Positions 22,572 to 30,454 of a DNA stretch of 35,994 nucleotides are shown in pieces. The notes beneath the pieces were generated by a model that did not search any database, was not told the DNA's origin, and saw only the letters and a list, made by a program, of their open reading frames with translations. Location of the stretch: assembly GCA_964636885.1 (NCBI GenBank), contig CAZWVA010000023.1, positions 1 to 35,994 on the forward strand. The letters are read 5' to 3'. Position numbers and translations under genes: made by a program. Position 1 is the first letter of the stretch; the number at the start of each line of letters is the position of its first letter. The stretch comes from CAZWVA01 sp964636885. GTDB lineage: Bacteria; Desulfobacterota_D; UBA1144; Nemesobacterales; CSP1-2.

Positions 22572-24512
22572 TCAGTTCTTTGATATAGTAGGGAGCAGAC
22601 TCGCCGAGTTCAGGATAAACACAAGCTCCGAGAAAACATGGATGAAAGCTGCGAGCAAAGGACTCAGTAGTCCAAAAGCGGCAAGCCCAACACCTACTCC
22701 GTCTACAAGCAACGTCCCTGCGAAATTTGTCATGATGATCCTACGGCACCTCTTAGCAATTCTGAGTAACTCCACGAATTTGAGAAGATCGTTACCTATA
22801 AGCAAGACATTTGAGCTCTCCCTTGCAACATCTGTCCCAGAGCCCATTGCAACACCAACACTTGCCTGCATCAATGCCGGAGCATCATTGATCCCATCCC
22901 CTACCATTGCAACCTTTCTTCCCTCTAGGATAAGTGACTTCACTTTATTGAGTTTCTGATCCGGAAGGAGCTCAGCGTATATCTCGTCCACGCCAAGCTC
23001 ATTTCCAACTGCGTGAGCGATAGCCTTTGTGTCACCAGTTAAAAGCAGGGTTCTAATGCCCATTTCTCGAAGCCTGCTTACCGCCTCAACAGCTTCCGGG
23101 CGCAGTACATCCGAAATCTGAATAGCGCCGAGGAATCGTCCATTACGGGCAACAAGCACTTCCGAGGTACGGCTAGAAGTGGTTGTAATCTCATCGATAT
23201 CAAAGTGTCTTTCCACTAAAAGAGCCCTATTACCAACGATAATCTCTTCTCCGTTGAGCGAGCAGATAACGCCTTTACCTGGAATATACTCAAACCGTTC
23301 GGGTTCAGCGATAGAAAGGGACATTTCAGAGGTTTTCTTTAATATGGCTTTACCTAAAATATGTTCCGAAGACCGTTCAGCAATGGCAGCGGCTTCCAAA
23401 ACGGTCTCAGCCGTTGCTCCATTACAGGGATACACATTGGCAACTTCTGGGTTTCCGAATGTCAATGTGCCCGTCTTGTCCAAAGCAACAGTATCTATGA
23501 CACTTAGGATCTCCATATACAGTCCACCTTTGACAATAGCTCCATTACGGGCGGCGCGACCGATGGCACCAAGGATAGCGAGTGGAGTACCTGCTGCGAT
23601 TCCGCATGCACCAGCAACGATGATAACTGATATAGTAGAGCGCATATCCTTTGTAATGAAGAAAGTGAAGATAGCACAGATAAGGGCAAAGTAGACTAGG
23701 TATCCCGCAAGTCGATCGGCGGTTTTTTGGATTGGCGCACGGGACTTTTCAGCCTGTTCAACTGCCTCAACGATCTTCCCAAACGCCGTATCTCGACCGA
23801 GTTTGACCGGCCGGACCTCAATCAAGCCCGATTGATTGATCGTTCCTGCATAGACCTCTAAACCTTTCACTTTCTCTACGGGTATCGATTCACCAGTGAT
23901 AGTGGATTGGTCTACAAAGGAGTTTCCACTGATAACGACCCCATCCACTGGAATTCGACTGCCGGGCTTTATGATGACGGTATCACCCTCTTGAATCTCA
24001 GTAGTACGAACCTCTTGCACCTGGCCTTCGCGACGGACAGTAGCATTCTGAGGCAATAGCTCAAGGAGATCTTTGATTGCCCCTCTGCCTCGGCTGACGG
24101 TCAGATTCTCTAATACTTCTGCAATCAGCACAAAAAGCACAATTACCAAAGCGGTGAAGAACTCGCCAATAGCTAAAGCCGCTCCAAGAGCAATGGTCAT
24201 CGAGAGTTCCATGGTCATACGTCTGGAGATGAGAGCAGTGAATGCCTCTCGGAAGATTGGATAGCCACCTAGTAGCGTTGCTACAAGACTAATCACGTCA
24301 AAGCTCATAAATCCCTTCCAAAACCCCAACCAGCTTGCAACAATCGCAACTGCAACGAAGCCGATTCGAGTCAGATCTACCCATTCAATATGATTGTGGC
24401 CTTCATGATTATTGTCGTATGGATCAACTGAATTATTTTCTTTGCTAAACCTTGTATGAATGTCCACTTCCGGATCGGTATCCATTTTTGTTATCACTCC
24501 CTTTTGTTCCAT
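22572..24512 (-). CDS. heavy-metal-translocating P-type ATPase with atypical M-site motif
   Basis: A 646-residue P1B-like pump: TGES (206-209), DKTGTLT (345-351), SSEHILGKAI (the HP region typical of P1B pumps) and GDGINDAP. There is no N-terminal HMA domain, but a His/Asn-rich stretch NHEGHNH (35-41). At the position of the CPC/SPC/CPH transport motif, aligned from the following TP, the sequence reads GAC (GACGIAAGTP, 301-310); the proline and first Cys are absent. M8 carries SELVFILNSASLL. The substrate is therefore not predictable from standard P1B classes. The repressor gene 27 bp upstream has a Ni/Co-type fingerprint, suggesting Ni2+/Co2+ or Zn2+ export. Start ATG 24512, or ATG at codon 10 behind GGGAG. 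Confidence 0.88.
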   Translation of the reverse strand: MEQKGVITKMDTDPEVDIHTRFSKENNSVDPYDNNHEGHNHIEWVDLTRIGFVAVAIVASWLGFWKGFMSFDVISLVATLLGGYPIFREAFTALISRRMTMELSMTIALGAALAIGEFFTALVIVLFVLIAEVLENLTVSRGRGAIKDLLELLPQNATVRREGQVQEVRTTEIQEGDTVIIKPGSRIPVDGVVISGNSFVDQSTITGESIPVEKVKGLEVYAGTINQSGLIEVRPVKLGRDTAFGKIVEAVEQAEKSRAPIQKTADRLAGYLVYFALICAIFTFFITKDMRSTISVIIVAGACGIAAGTPLAILGAIGRAARNGAIVKGGLYMEILSVIDTVALDKTGTLTFGNPEVANVYPCNGATAETVLEAAAIAERSSEHILGKAILKKTSEMSLSIAEPERFEYIPGKGVICSLNGEEIIVGNRALLVERHFDIDEITTTSSRTSEVLVARNGRFLGAIQISDVLRPEAVEAVSRLREMGIRTLLLTGDTKAIAHAVGNELGVDEIYAELLPDQKLNKVKSLILEGRKVAMVGDGINDAPALMQASVGVAMGSGTDVARESSNVLLIGNDLLKFVELLRIAKRCRRIIMTNFAGTLLVDGVGVGLAAFGLLSPLLAAFIHVFSELVFILNSASLLPTISKN

Positions 24513-24539
24513 TATGAATCTGCTTACCGTGTCACATAC

Positions 24540-24818
24540 CTACTTTAAGTAGGTTTTTACTACATCGATTATCTCTTGAGCGGCCTTAGATCGTTCTGAG
24601 GTCGGGTTTTGATCAGGATCGAACACATGGAAACGGATGTGACCTTCCATGATCTCGGCCATTAGTCCGTTAATCGCACCACGACATGCAGCAATACTCT
24701 GAAGGATAATCGAGCAATCCTTTTCTTCCTCAAGAGCCTTCTCGATACTTTCGACTTGACCGCGGATACGTCGCACTCGATTTATAAGCTTCTTTTTGTC
24801 CCTGATTGTATGAGCCAT
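24540..24818 (-). CDS. CsoR/RcnR/FrmR-family metal-sensing repressor
   Basis: A 92-residue all-helical DUF156 repressor. Counting from the ATG, the sensor positions are His3, Cys35 (DCSIILQ), His60 and His64 (MEGHIRFHV). This H-C-H-H set equals the Ni/Co fingerprint described for RcnR. CsoR (Cu) has Cys at the fourth position and FrmR lacks the outer His residues. The body RRIRGQVESIEKAL...RGAINGLMAEIMEGHIRFHV is close to RcnR/FrmR. It should repress its own promoter and the metal pump gene immediately downstream until it binds metal. GGAGAGGT precedes ATG 24818. The promoter with an internal operator is at 24857-24885. Metal identity is inference. Confidence 0.92.
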   Translation of the reverse strand: MAHTIRDKKKLINRVRRIRGQVESIEKALEEEKDCSIILQSIAACRGAINGLMAEIMEGHIRFHVFDPDQNPTSERSKAAQEIIDVVKTYLK

Positions 24819-24856
24819 TGTTACCTCTCCATCTTGGCAATTCTGTGTTGCCTAAT

Positions 24857-24885
24857 AATATACCCCTGTATAGTATATATCTCAA
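24857..24885 (-). promoter_or_regulatory. promoter of the repressor-ATPase operon
   Basis: Minus-strand -35 TTGAGA (24880-24885), exactly 17-bp spacer, -10 TATATT (24857-24862). Expected initiation is near 24850, giving a leader of about 32 bases to ATG 24818. The operator below lies inside the spacer and overlaps the -10. Confidence 0.7.
24859..24872. promoter_or_regulatory. CsoR/RcnR-type operator
   Basis: TATAC CCCT GTATA: a perfect 5-bp inverted repeat flanking a short C/G tract, the architecture known for CsoR-family operators (A/T-rich arms around a G-tract). The flanking GTATAGTATATA extends the right arm. Its position within the promoter spacer fits autorepression. Confidence 0.65.
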
Positions 24886-25121
24886 CGGATCAAGACAAAT
24901 AGAGGAAATCCGATTTGCTATGTATGCTGTTAGGAAAAGCGTTTCATAATTGCCCCTCCCATTTTATCTAACCTCTACACTATGTCCTTGAAACACGTAT
25001 ACCAGGGAAATCCCCTTTACTCTCAGGTATTAACCTTCGATTTTAACCATCTTTGTCCGATTCTCTGACACTTGACATATCTCCAAAGTGATAAGACACG
25101 GTAATTATAAGGCCTTTTCAG

Positions 25122-25138
25122 TTGGCATAGGGATTGCA
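25122..25138 (+). promoter_or_regulatory. sigma-54-like -24/-12 promoter of the redox operon
   Basis: TTGGCATAGGGATTGCA matches the YTGGCACGRNNNTTGCW consensus except at two positions. It keeps the essential GG (25124-25125) and GC (25136-25137) exactly 10 bases apart. Initiation would fall near 25149, about 29 bases before ATG 25178. An overlapping sigma-70 reading is also possible (TTGGCA 25122-25127, 16-bp spacer, TAAAAT 25144-25149), so the assignment is not certain. A TGTC-N9-GACA inverted element at 25054-25070 could be an activator site. Confidence 0.5.
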
Positions 25139-25177
25139 CAAGGTAAAATAAAAGACTCAGAAAAAGGAGAGAAGAAG

Positions 25178-25675
25178 ATGAATCCGGCTCACGTTCATTT
25201 GATGTTAAACCATATCCCACTAGTAGGGATAGGCTTTACAGCACTGCTCATTATAATAGGGATGCTAAGAAGGAGTAAAGAACTCACAAACGTAGCCCTT
25301 ATTTTTACCGTTCTGGTAGCCTTGTGGGCGATCCCAGCCTACCTAACCGGAGAGCCTGCCGAGGAGGTTGTAGAGGATCGGCCCGGCGTTTCGGAACAGA
25401 TAATAGAGGAGCACGAGGAACAGGCGGAGTTGGCCTTTATATCTGTTGAGGTTACAGGCGCCCTGGCACTTATAGCCCTAATCGCCGGTAGGTATTCCGA
25501 CAGGTTAGGGCAGAGGCTAACCGTATTAACCCTTCTGGTTCTCCTCATAAGTGGAGGGCTCATGGCATGGACAGCCAATCTTGGAGGGAAGATAAACCAT
25601 CCAGAAATCCGCTCTGACACCGGTTCTCAGGGCCCATCTACTGAACGATCCTACAAAGTGGAAGAAGAGGATTAA
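25178..25675 (+). CDS. DUF2231-family membrane protein
   Basis: 165 residues from the preferred ATG 25178, which has AAAAGGAGA a few bases upstream; in-frame codons further upstream lack a ribosome site and cover the promoter. There are four hydrophobic segments. Family marks are the His in VHLMLNHIPLVGIGF, the GEPAEEVV stretch, conserved HEEQAE, and NLGGKINHPE at the end. DUF2231 proteins are inner-membrane proteins with conserved His residues that have been suggested to bind haem or to act in redox processes; this is not proven. First gene of a four-gene operon with an OB-fold protein, diheme peroxidase and SQR. Confidence 0.85.
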   Translation: MNPAHVHLMLNHIPLVGIGFTALLIIIGMLRRSKELTNVALIFTVLVALWAIPAYLTGEPAEEVVEDRPGVSEQIIEEHEEQAELAFISVEVTGALALIALIAGRYSDRLGQRLTVLTLLVLLISGGLMAWTANLGGKINHPEIRSDTGSQGPSTERSYKVEEED

Positions 25676-25703
25676 ACCCATTGTTTAAAAGGAGGTCAGT
25701 ACC

Positions 25704-26159
25704 ATGAGAGAATTTCTGTCTTTGTTTTTTATGATCGGGATCCTAGGGCTTATAACGACTGGAACCCTTTCCCAAACCGGTATGCAGTGGAGGGGCAGTA
25801 AGGGCTGGGGAGTGGGAAGCCCGTATAATAGGATGTACAACCCTAAAACGGTAGAGACCATAAGCGGTGAGGTGGTTAGTGTAGACAAGATAGTCCCGAT
25901 AAAGGGCATGTCTTACGGAATCCATCTAACTCTCAAGACGGAAAAAGAAGCCGTCTCCGTTCATCTCGGTCCTGGTTGGTTTATCGAAAGACAGGACATC
26001 AAGATTGAGCCAAAGGATAAAATTGAAGTTACCGGTTCCAGAATTACGTTTGAAGGCAAACCGGCTATCATTGCCGCAGAAGTAAAAAAGGGGGATGAAA
26101 TACTCAAGCTTCGCGATGAAAACGGTGTCCCCGTCTGGGCCGGTTGGAGAAGACGCTAA
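25704..26159 (+). CDS. exported OB-fold-like protein
   Basis: 151 residues with a signal peptide (MREFLSLFFMIGILGLITTGTLS). The mature part has a small beta-barrel pattern: TVETISGEVVSVDKIVPIKG, HLTLKTEKEAVSVHLGPGWF, KIEPKDKIEVTGSRITFEG, KPAIIAAEVKKGDEILKLRD. Proteins of this type are often labelled DNA-binding in databases, but a periplasmic OB-fold protein is the better reading because of the leader. It sits 28 bp after the DUF2231 gene and 18 bp before the peroxidase gene, with AAAAGGAGGT before its ATG. A role as accessory or ligand-binding factor for the peroxidase operon is inference. Confidence 0.7.
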   Translation: MREFLSLFFMIGILGLITTGTLSQTGMQWRGSKGWGVGSPYNRMYNPKTVETISGEVVSVDKIVPIKGMSYGIHLTLKTEKEAVSVHLGPGWFIERQDIKIEPKDKIEVTGSRITFEGKPAIIAAEVKKGDEILKLRDENGVPVWAGWRRR

Positions 26160-26177
26160 CTAAAGGAGGATCAATAC

Positions 26178-27242
26178 ATGCTACGTAAGATCGTAATTGT
26201 ACTGGGAACGGCGGTGATTATACAGAGTGCGTGGGCAGAAGACAATCTCTTAAAGAAGGCACAAGGTATGTTTAAGCCGATACCCGAAACCCCTCCGGTT
26301 CTAAAGGATAACCCGATAACCAAAGAAAAGATCGAATTAGGGAAGATGCTCTATTTCGACCCTCGGCTCTCCGCCTCCGCCCTTATCAGTTGCAACACCT
26401 GCCACAACCTGGGAACTGGAGGCGTTGACCTCCAGGAAACCTCAACCGGCCACGGATGGCAGAGGGGTCCTAGAAACGCACCGACCGTTCTTAATGCCGT
26501 TTTCAATATCGCCCAATTCTGGGACGGACGGGCAAAAGACCTTGAAGAGCAGGCCAAGGGTCCCGTACAGGCCTCGGTGGAAATGAGTAACAATCCACAA
26601 AGGCTCATTGCCACCTTGAATAGCATGCCCGGCTACGTTGCCCTATTCAAAAAATCATTCCCTAACGACGACCCCGCGGTTACATTCGATAACACGGCCA
26701 AGGCAATCGAAGCCTTTGAAGCCACTCTACTCACACATGATTCTCGCTTCGATAAGTACCTAAAAGGAGATACAAACGCCCTTAACGCCGAGGAGAAGGA
26801 AGGACTCAGGCTCTTTATGGAAAAGGGCTGTGCCGGTTGCCATAACGGTGTTAACGTAGGCGGCAGTGGCTACTTTCCCTTCGGGGTAGTAAAGAGACCA
26901 GGAGCCGATATACTCCCACCAGGTGATAAGGGTCGGTTCATGGTCACAAAGACCGCAAGCGATGAATACGTATTCAAGGTCCCCTCACTCAGGAACATCG
27001 AACTCACCCCTCCCTATTTCCACTCCGGCAAGGTCTGGAGCCTAAGAGAAGCGGTATCCGTCATGGGAGCCGCGCAGTTGGGGATAAAGCTGACGGATAA
27101 AGAGATCACCAGCATTACCGCGTTTCTTAAGACACTTACCGGAGAGCAGCCCAGAGTGGAGTATCCTATTCTACCACCCAATACAGACGATACGCCACAT
27201 CCGATTCTGGAGATTCCGGGCAGAAGCAATGCGGGTCACTAG
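26178..27242 (+). CDS. diheme cytochrome c peroxidase (CcpA/MauG family)
   Basis: 354 residues with a cleavable leader (MLRKIVIVLGTAVIIQSAWA), hence periplasmic. Two haem-c attachment sites are present: CNTCH (72-76) and CAGCH (218-222). They sit in the usual family framework: LYFDPRLSAS before the first, FWDGRAKDLEEQA after it, and KVPSLRNIELTPPYFHSG between the second haem and the C-terminus. These enzymes reduce H2O2 to water with electrons from c-type cytochromes. Length is normal. AAAGGAGG ribosome site. It is followed 17 bp later by SQR, so peroxide reduction and sulfide oxidation are probably expressed together. Looks intact. Confidence 0.94.
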   Translation: MLRKIVIVLGTAVIIQSAWAEDNLLKKAQGMFKPIPETPPVLKDNPITKEKIELGKMLYFDPRLSASALISCNTCHNLGTGGVDLQETSTGHGWQRGPRNAPTVLNAVFNIAQFWDGRAKDLEEQAKGPVQASVEMSNNPQRLIATLNSMPGYVALFKKSFPNDDPAVTFDNTAKAIEAFEATLLTHDSRFDKYLKGDTNALNAEEKEGLRLFMEKGCAGCHNGVNVGGSGYFPFGVVKRPGADILPPGDKGRFMVTKTASDEYVFKVPSLRNIELTPPYFHSGKVWSLREAVSVMGAAQLGIKLTDKEITSITAFLKTLTGEQPRVEYPILPPNTDDTPHPILEIPGRSNAGH

Positions 27243-27259
27243 ACAAGGAGACACCCATA

Positions 27260-28459
27260 ATGGCACGAAAACGCATAGTGATTGTTGGGTCGAATTTTGC
27301 TGGTTTCACAGCCGCCATGGAATTAGTCAAGCGCCTCGACGGACGTCACGAAATCGCTGTCATATCTCGAAATGACAAGTTCGTTTTTATCCCCTCCCTC
27401 ATTTGGGTACCTTTCAGCAAAAGAAAAGAAGAAGACATCTCCTTCCCTTTAGCACCCATCTATAAAAAGAAGGGGATCAGGTTTATACATGCTGAAGCCT
27501 TGCGATTTGACCTCGATCAGCATGTTGTGGAAACTACAGAGAAACCCCAAAGCTACGATTATTTACTAATTGCAACCGGCCCCAAACCCGATTACAACAT
27601 GATTCCTGGACTCGGTCCCGAACACGGCTATACAAAATCCATCTGTACGCTGGAGCACGCAGAGGACACAGCTAGGGCGTGGAAACAACTACTTTCGGAT
27701 CCCGGTCCAGTTGTGATTGGCGCGACACAGGGTGCTTCTTGCTTTGGTGCAGCCTATGAGTTCCTATTTAACGTAAGACACCAACTTGCCAAGAATGGAC
27801 TCGAAAAGAGTTGTCCGATAACTTTTGTAACAGCCGAACCCTTCCTCGGTCACTTCGGTATAGGAGGCTTTGGAAAAGCACGGAATATGGTCGAGGGGCT
27901 CTTTAAAAAGCTCGGTATCAAGGCAATCAAAAACGCAGTTATTGAACGAGTGGAGCCGGATACCATACATCTTGGAGATGGGCAGAAACTTCCATTTAGA
28001 TTTGCAATGCTGATCCCACGGTTTTTGGGAGTCGATGCCGTTAGAAATTCTCCTGGATTGGGTAACGCCGCAGGTTTTATCGAAGTAGACGACGCATATA
28101 GAATGCCCGCTCATCCTGAGGTATACGCAGCAGGAGTAGCAATTGCCGTAAAACCTCCGGAACCAACCCCGGTTCCAATTGGAGTGCCAAAGACCGGATA
28201 CACCTCAGAAGAGATGGCGCGTGTCGCGGCTCATAACATTGCCGCGGTCATTGAGGGGGGCCCCGAGATAAAGCTGCCGTTTTCTGCTATGGATGCCAAG
28301 TGTATTCTCGATGCAGGAAGTACAGGAATCATCATGCTATCAGATCGAATTCTAGCGCCGCGCAAGCACCAGTGGCTCATCCCGGGACCGGAAGCGCATT
28401 GGGCGAAAGTGGCTTTTGAAAAGTACTTTCTTGCAACACGACGAAGGGGACGTGTTTAG
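27260..28459 (+). CDS. sqr: sulfide:quinone oxidoreductase (FAD, SQR-like)
   Basis: 399 residues, no leader. N-terminal FAD Rossmann motif IVIVGSNFAGFTAAMEL (6-22) and YDYLLIATGPKP (99-110). Three Cys lie at the spacing of the catalytic set of A. ferrooxidans-type SQR: Cys129 (SICTLEHAE), Cys161 (GASCFGAAYE) and Cys348 (AKCILD); Cys185 is extra. The C-terminus is amphipathic and basic (AKVAFEKYFLATRRRGRV), consistent with monotopic binding to the cytoplasmic membrane. It oxidises sulfide to zero-valent sulfur and reduces quinone. Last gene of the operon starting at 25178. A flavocytochrome c-type or other disulfide oxidoreductase is a less likely alternative, since a paired flavocytochrome subunit is absent. 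Confidence 0.88.
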   Translation: MARKRIVIVGSNFAGFTAAMELVKRLDGRHEIAVISRNDKFVFIPSLIWVPFSKRKEEDISFPLAPIYKKKGIRFIHAEALRFDLDQHVVETTEKPQSYDYLLIATGPKPDYNMIPGLGPEHGYTKSICTLEHAEDTARAWKQLLSDPGPVVIGATQGASCFGAAYEFLFNVRHQLAKNGLEKSCPITFVTAEPFLGHFGIGGFGKARNMVEGLFKKLGIKAIKNAVIERVEPDTIHLGDGQKLPFRFAMLIPRFLGVDAVRNSPGLGNAAGFIEVDDAYRMPAHPEVYAAGVAIAVKPPEPTPVPIGVPKTGYTSEEMARVAAHNIAAVIEGGPEIKLPFSAMDAKCILDAGSTGIIMLSDRILAPRKHQWLIPGPEAHWAKVAFEKYFLATRRRGRV

Positions 28460-28483
28460 GTTCATAAAGAGTCGAAATCTATA

Positions 28484-28777
28484 CTACCCAGTTTCCCGGA
28501 GGAAGCGAGTGAAGGTTCTTATCTCCTCTTCTAAATCTTTACTCGGTTTCACCCTTTGAGTTTGAAACGCATATTCGGGTTTAAATCTATTACATAACCT
28601 AATCGTCTTTCTGAGTGTATTTAAGAACGCTTTACACGGTTTGCAGTTCCCTATATGTCCGTCGATTCGTTCACATAAAGAACCGTCAAGCTCTCCATCA
28701 AGATACATCGAGAGTAAAGAAAAGATCTCCTTACAACTAATCCTTTTTCTCCCTTTCAAAACCCTCTCCCCTATCAA
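28484..28777 (-). CDS. zinc-finger anti-sigma factor
   Basis: 97 residues with the ZAS zinc motif: Cys15, then 25 residues later HIGNCKPC (His41, Cys45, Cys48), i.e. Cx25Hx3Cx2C. This is the mark of anti-sigma factors that sequester ECF sigmas and often respond to redox or zinc. No transmembrane segment follows, so it is probably a soluble cytosolic form. The start is TTG 28777 (TTG 28759 is possible), inside the end of the sigma gene, which it overlaps by about 20-40 bp, so translation is coupled. It is convergent with the SQR gene, whose end is 24 bp away. Start choice is uncertain. Confidence 0.85.
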   Translation of the reverse strand: MIGERVLKGRKRISCKEIFSLLSMYLDGELDGSLCERIDGHIGNCKPCKAFLNTLRKTIRLCNRFKPEYAFQTQRVKPSKDLEEEIRTFTRFLRETG

Positions 28778-29405
28778 AAATCAAATCCAAATACCTAGAA
28801 AGCTCGTTTCTCATAAGCAACCTCGCACGGTGAAGCCTGACCTTTACATTGGTTTCGCTTATTCCCACGACCTCTGAAACCTCTTTTGTCGAAAGACCCT
28901 CCATATCACGGAGCACTAAAACCAATCTGTAATCGAGCGGGAGTTCGAGCAATGCCTTTTGAATAATACGGTGGTTTTCTTTCTCAAGAATCAATCTATC
29001 CGGGATCCTAGACCAATCGGGTATTTCTACCTCTCCGTTCTCATTTTTAGGTAAGAGTTCGTCGATCGAACTCATATATCTCGGCTCGTATTTCCCCTTA
29101 CGCCTATTCATAAGACACGCGTTTTTAGTCACCTTGTATAACCAAACCCTTAAGACCTTAGGATCATTAAATTTTAGCTTTCTGGCACCCCGAAAGAACC
29201 GAACAAGCACCTCTTGCATGGTATCCTCAGCATCCTGTACGTGACCACCACAAACCTTTATACCGAAGGAGAGCACCGTTTGCTGAGCCTCTTTTAAAAA
29301 CCTGTTGATGGCATTGGACTTGTTTTCCCTAATGTCATTTAAGAGTAGAGCTATCTTTTCTGCCGAAGTCTTTCTCTTTTGTAACTTTCCCATAACGCTT
29401 TGCAT
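28737..29405 (-). CDS. ECF RNA polymerase sigma factor
   Basis: 222 residues. Region 2 is AQDAEDTMQEV-like (VQDAEDTMQEVLVRFFRGAR, then DPKVLRVWLYKVTKNACLMN), and region 4 is LLELPLDYRLVLVLRDMEGL then STKEVSEVVGISETNVKVRL with HRAR. Both core domains of a sigma-70 ECF factor are complete. It is likely held inactive by the overlapping zinc-finger protein downstream. Its targets are unknown; candidate regulons are the neighbouring peroxidase/SQR, ferritin-like and efflux genes. Start ATG 29405 (or 29393) has no good ribosome site. Divergent from the ferritin-like gene with only 47 bp between them. Confidence 0.93.
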   Translation of the reverse strand: MQSVMGKLQKRKTSAEKIALLLNDIRENKSNAINRFLKEAQQTVLSFGIKVCGGHVQDAEDTMQEVLVRFFRGARKLKFNDPKVLRVWLYKVTKNACLMNRRKGKYEPRYMSSIDELLPKNENGEVEIPDWSRIPDRLILEKENHRIIQKALLELPLDYRLVLVLRDMEGLSTKEVSEVVGISETNVKVRLHRARLLMRNELSRYLDLIFDRGEGFEREKKD

Positions 29406-29452
29406 TTATTATAATAGAAGAATGAAATGATATAAAATGAAAGGAGGATATT

Positions 29453-29875
29453 ATGTCTAAGAAAGAGGAACTCATTCGTGGACTCAATGAAGACCTAGCC
29501 GCTGAATGGGGAACCGTTATCAGATACACCTACCAGGCCAGCAAATCGTTTGGCCTTCTCGGAGCAGAACTACGTGAGATCCTACAAAAGGAAGTACAAG
29601 ACGAGCTGGGACATGCTACCTTTCTTACAGACGTAATCATTGACCTAGGTGGTGAACCTACTACGACACCTAAGGAGTTCGCCAAGCCCGAGAGTCTTAA
29701 AGCCATGCTCGAATTAGACCTTGAGATGGAACTTAAGGACATCGAAAACTATAAGAAGCGGGCCAAGCAGGCCGAAGAATTAGGCGAAATAGAACTAAAG
29801 GTCAAATTAGAGGAAATAGCCGCTGACGAGGCCGGTCACGCACGTGAGTTAAGGCGACTCCTTAAGGGTATATAG
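29453..29875 (+). CDS. ferritin-like diiron-domain protein
   Basis: A 140-residue four-helix protein with ferritin/rubrerythrin-type metal ligands: Glu18 (LAAEWG) in helix 1, ExxH in helix 2 (DELGHA, Glu51/His54), Glu in LEMELKDIENY (helix 3) and a second ExxH (DEAGHA) in helix 4. Symmetric ExxH pairs are typical of bacterioferritin and rubrerythrin domains. No rubredoxin C-x-x-C domain is present. Likely iron or peroxide handling in the cytosol. AAAGGAGG precedes ATG 29453. Divergent from the ECF sigma gene. Confidence 0.88.
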   Translation: MSKKEELIRGLNEDLAAEWGTVIRYTYQASKSFGLLGAELREILQKEVQDELGHATFLTDVIIDLGGEPTTTPKEFAKPESLKAMLELDLEMELKDIENYKKRAKQAEELGEIELKVKLEEIAADEAGHARELRRLLKGI

Positions 29876-29977
29876 CTTATGTATAAGAACGGTAATAATG
29901 AATAAAATAAACTTGTAACCCATTTATACGGTCTTTCATTTATTTATAGAGAAAGCAAAAAGGAGGGCAAGGTAAAA

Positions 29978-30382
29978 ATGGAAGTAAGAGAGTTAAGTAA
30001 ATACTCCTTTGGTGGGGAAACCAACCTGGGTTTTGATGAGGCCGTAGAGAAGGTAACCGAGACCCTTAAGGAGCAGGGCTTTGGCATTCTCACCGAAATC
30101 GACGCAAAGAAGGTGCTTAAGGAAAAGTTAGGACTCGAAAGGAGGCCTTATAAGATTCTCGGTGCCTGCAATCCGCATTTTGCCCACAGGGCAATTGAGA
30201 TAGAGCCTGAACTCGGCACGCTTCTTCCCTGTAATGTCCTGGTTTATGAAAGGGAGGATGGGAAGGTAGTGGTAACGGCGATGGATCCAGAGGCGGCTTT
30301 AAAGCTGGTTGGGAATTCTGACGTAGAAGAAATCGCAAAAGAGGTTAAAAAAAGAATACAAAAAGCCCTAGAAAACTTATAG
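29978..30382 (+). CDS. DUF302-family protein
   Basis: A 134-residue soluble protein. The pattern SFGGETNLGFDEAVEKVTET...GFGILTEIDAKKVLKEKLG...YKILGACNPHFAHRAIEI...LLPCNVLVYE...VVVTAMDPEAAL is the standard DUF302 fold (KxLGACNPxxA, LPCN). Biological role unknown; DUF302 genes are often linked to metal or sulfur metabolism. AAAAAGGAGGG precedes ATG 29978 by about 10 bases. It sits between the ferritin-like and DUF2892 genes. Looks intact. Confidence 0.9.
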   Translation: MEVRELSKYSFGGETNLGFDEAVEKVTETLKEQGFGILTEIDAKKVLKEKLGLERRPYKILGACNPHFAHRAIEIEPELGTLLPCNVLVYEREDGKVVVTAMDPEAALKLVGNSDVEEIAKEVKKRIQKALENL

Positions 30383-30454
30383 AATGAGGGTACTTAAGAC
30401 GGGTGAAGAAAAAGCAAACACCCCGGGGCTCATTAAAAAGGAGGTGACCATCAG

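Noticed and set aside
25088..25177. N-terminal extension of the DUF2231 protein
   Set aside because: No ribosome site at 25088, the extension is hydrophilic and covers the promoter-like element, while ATG 25178 has AAAAGGAGA.
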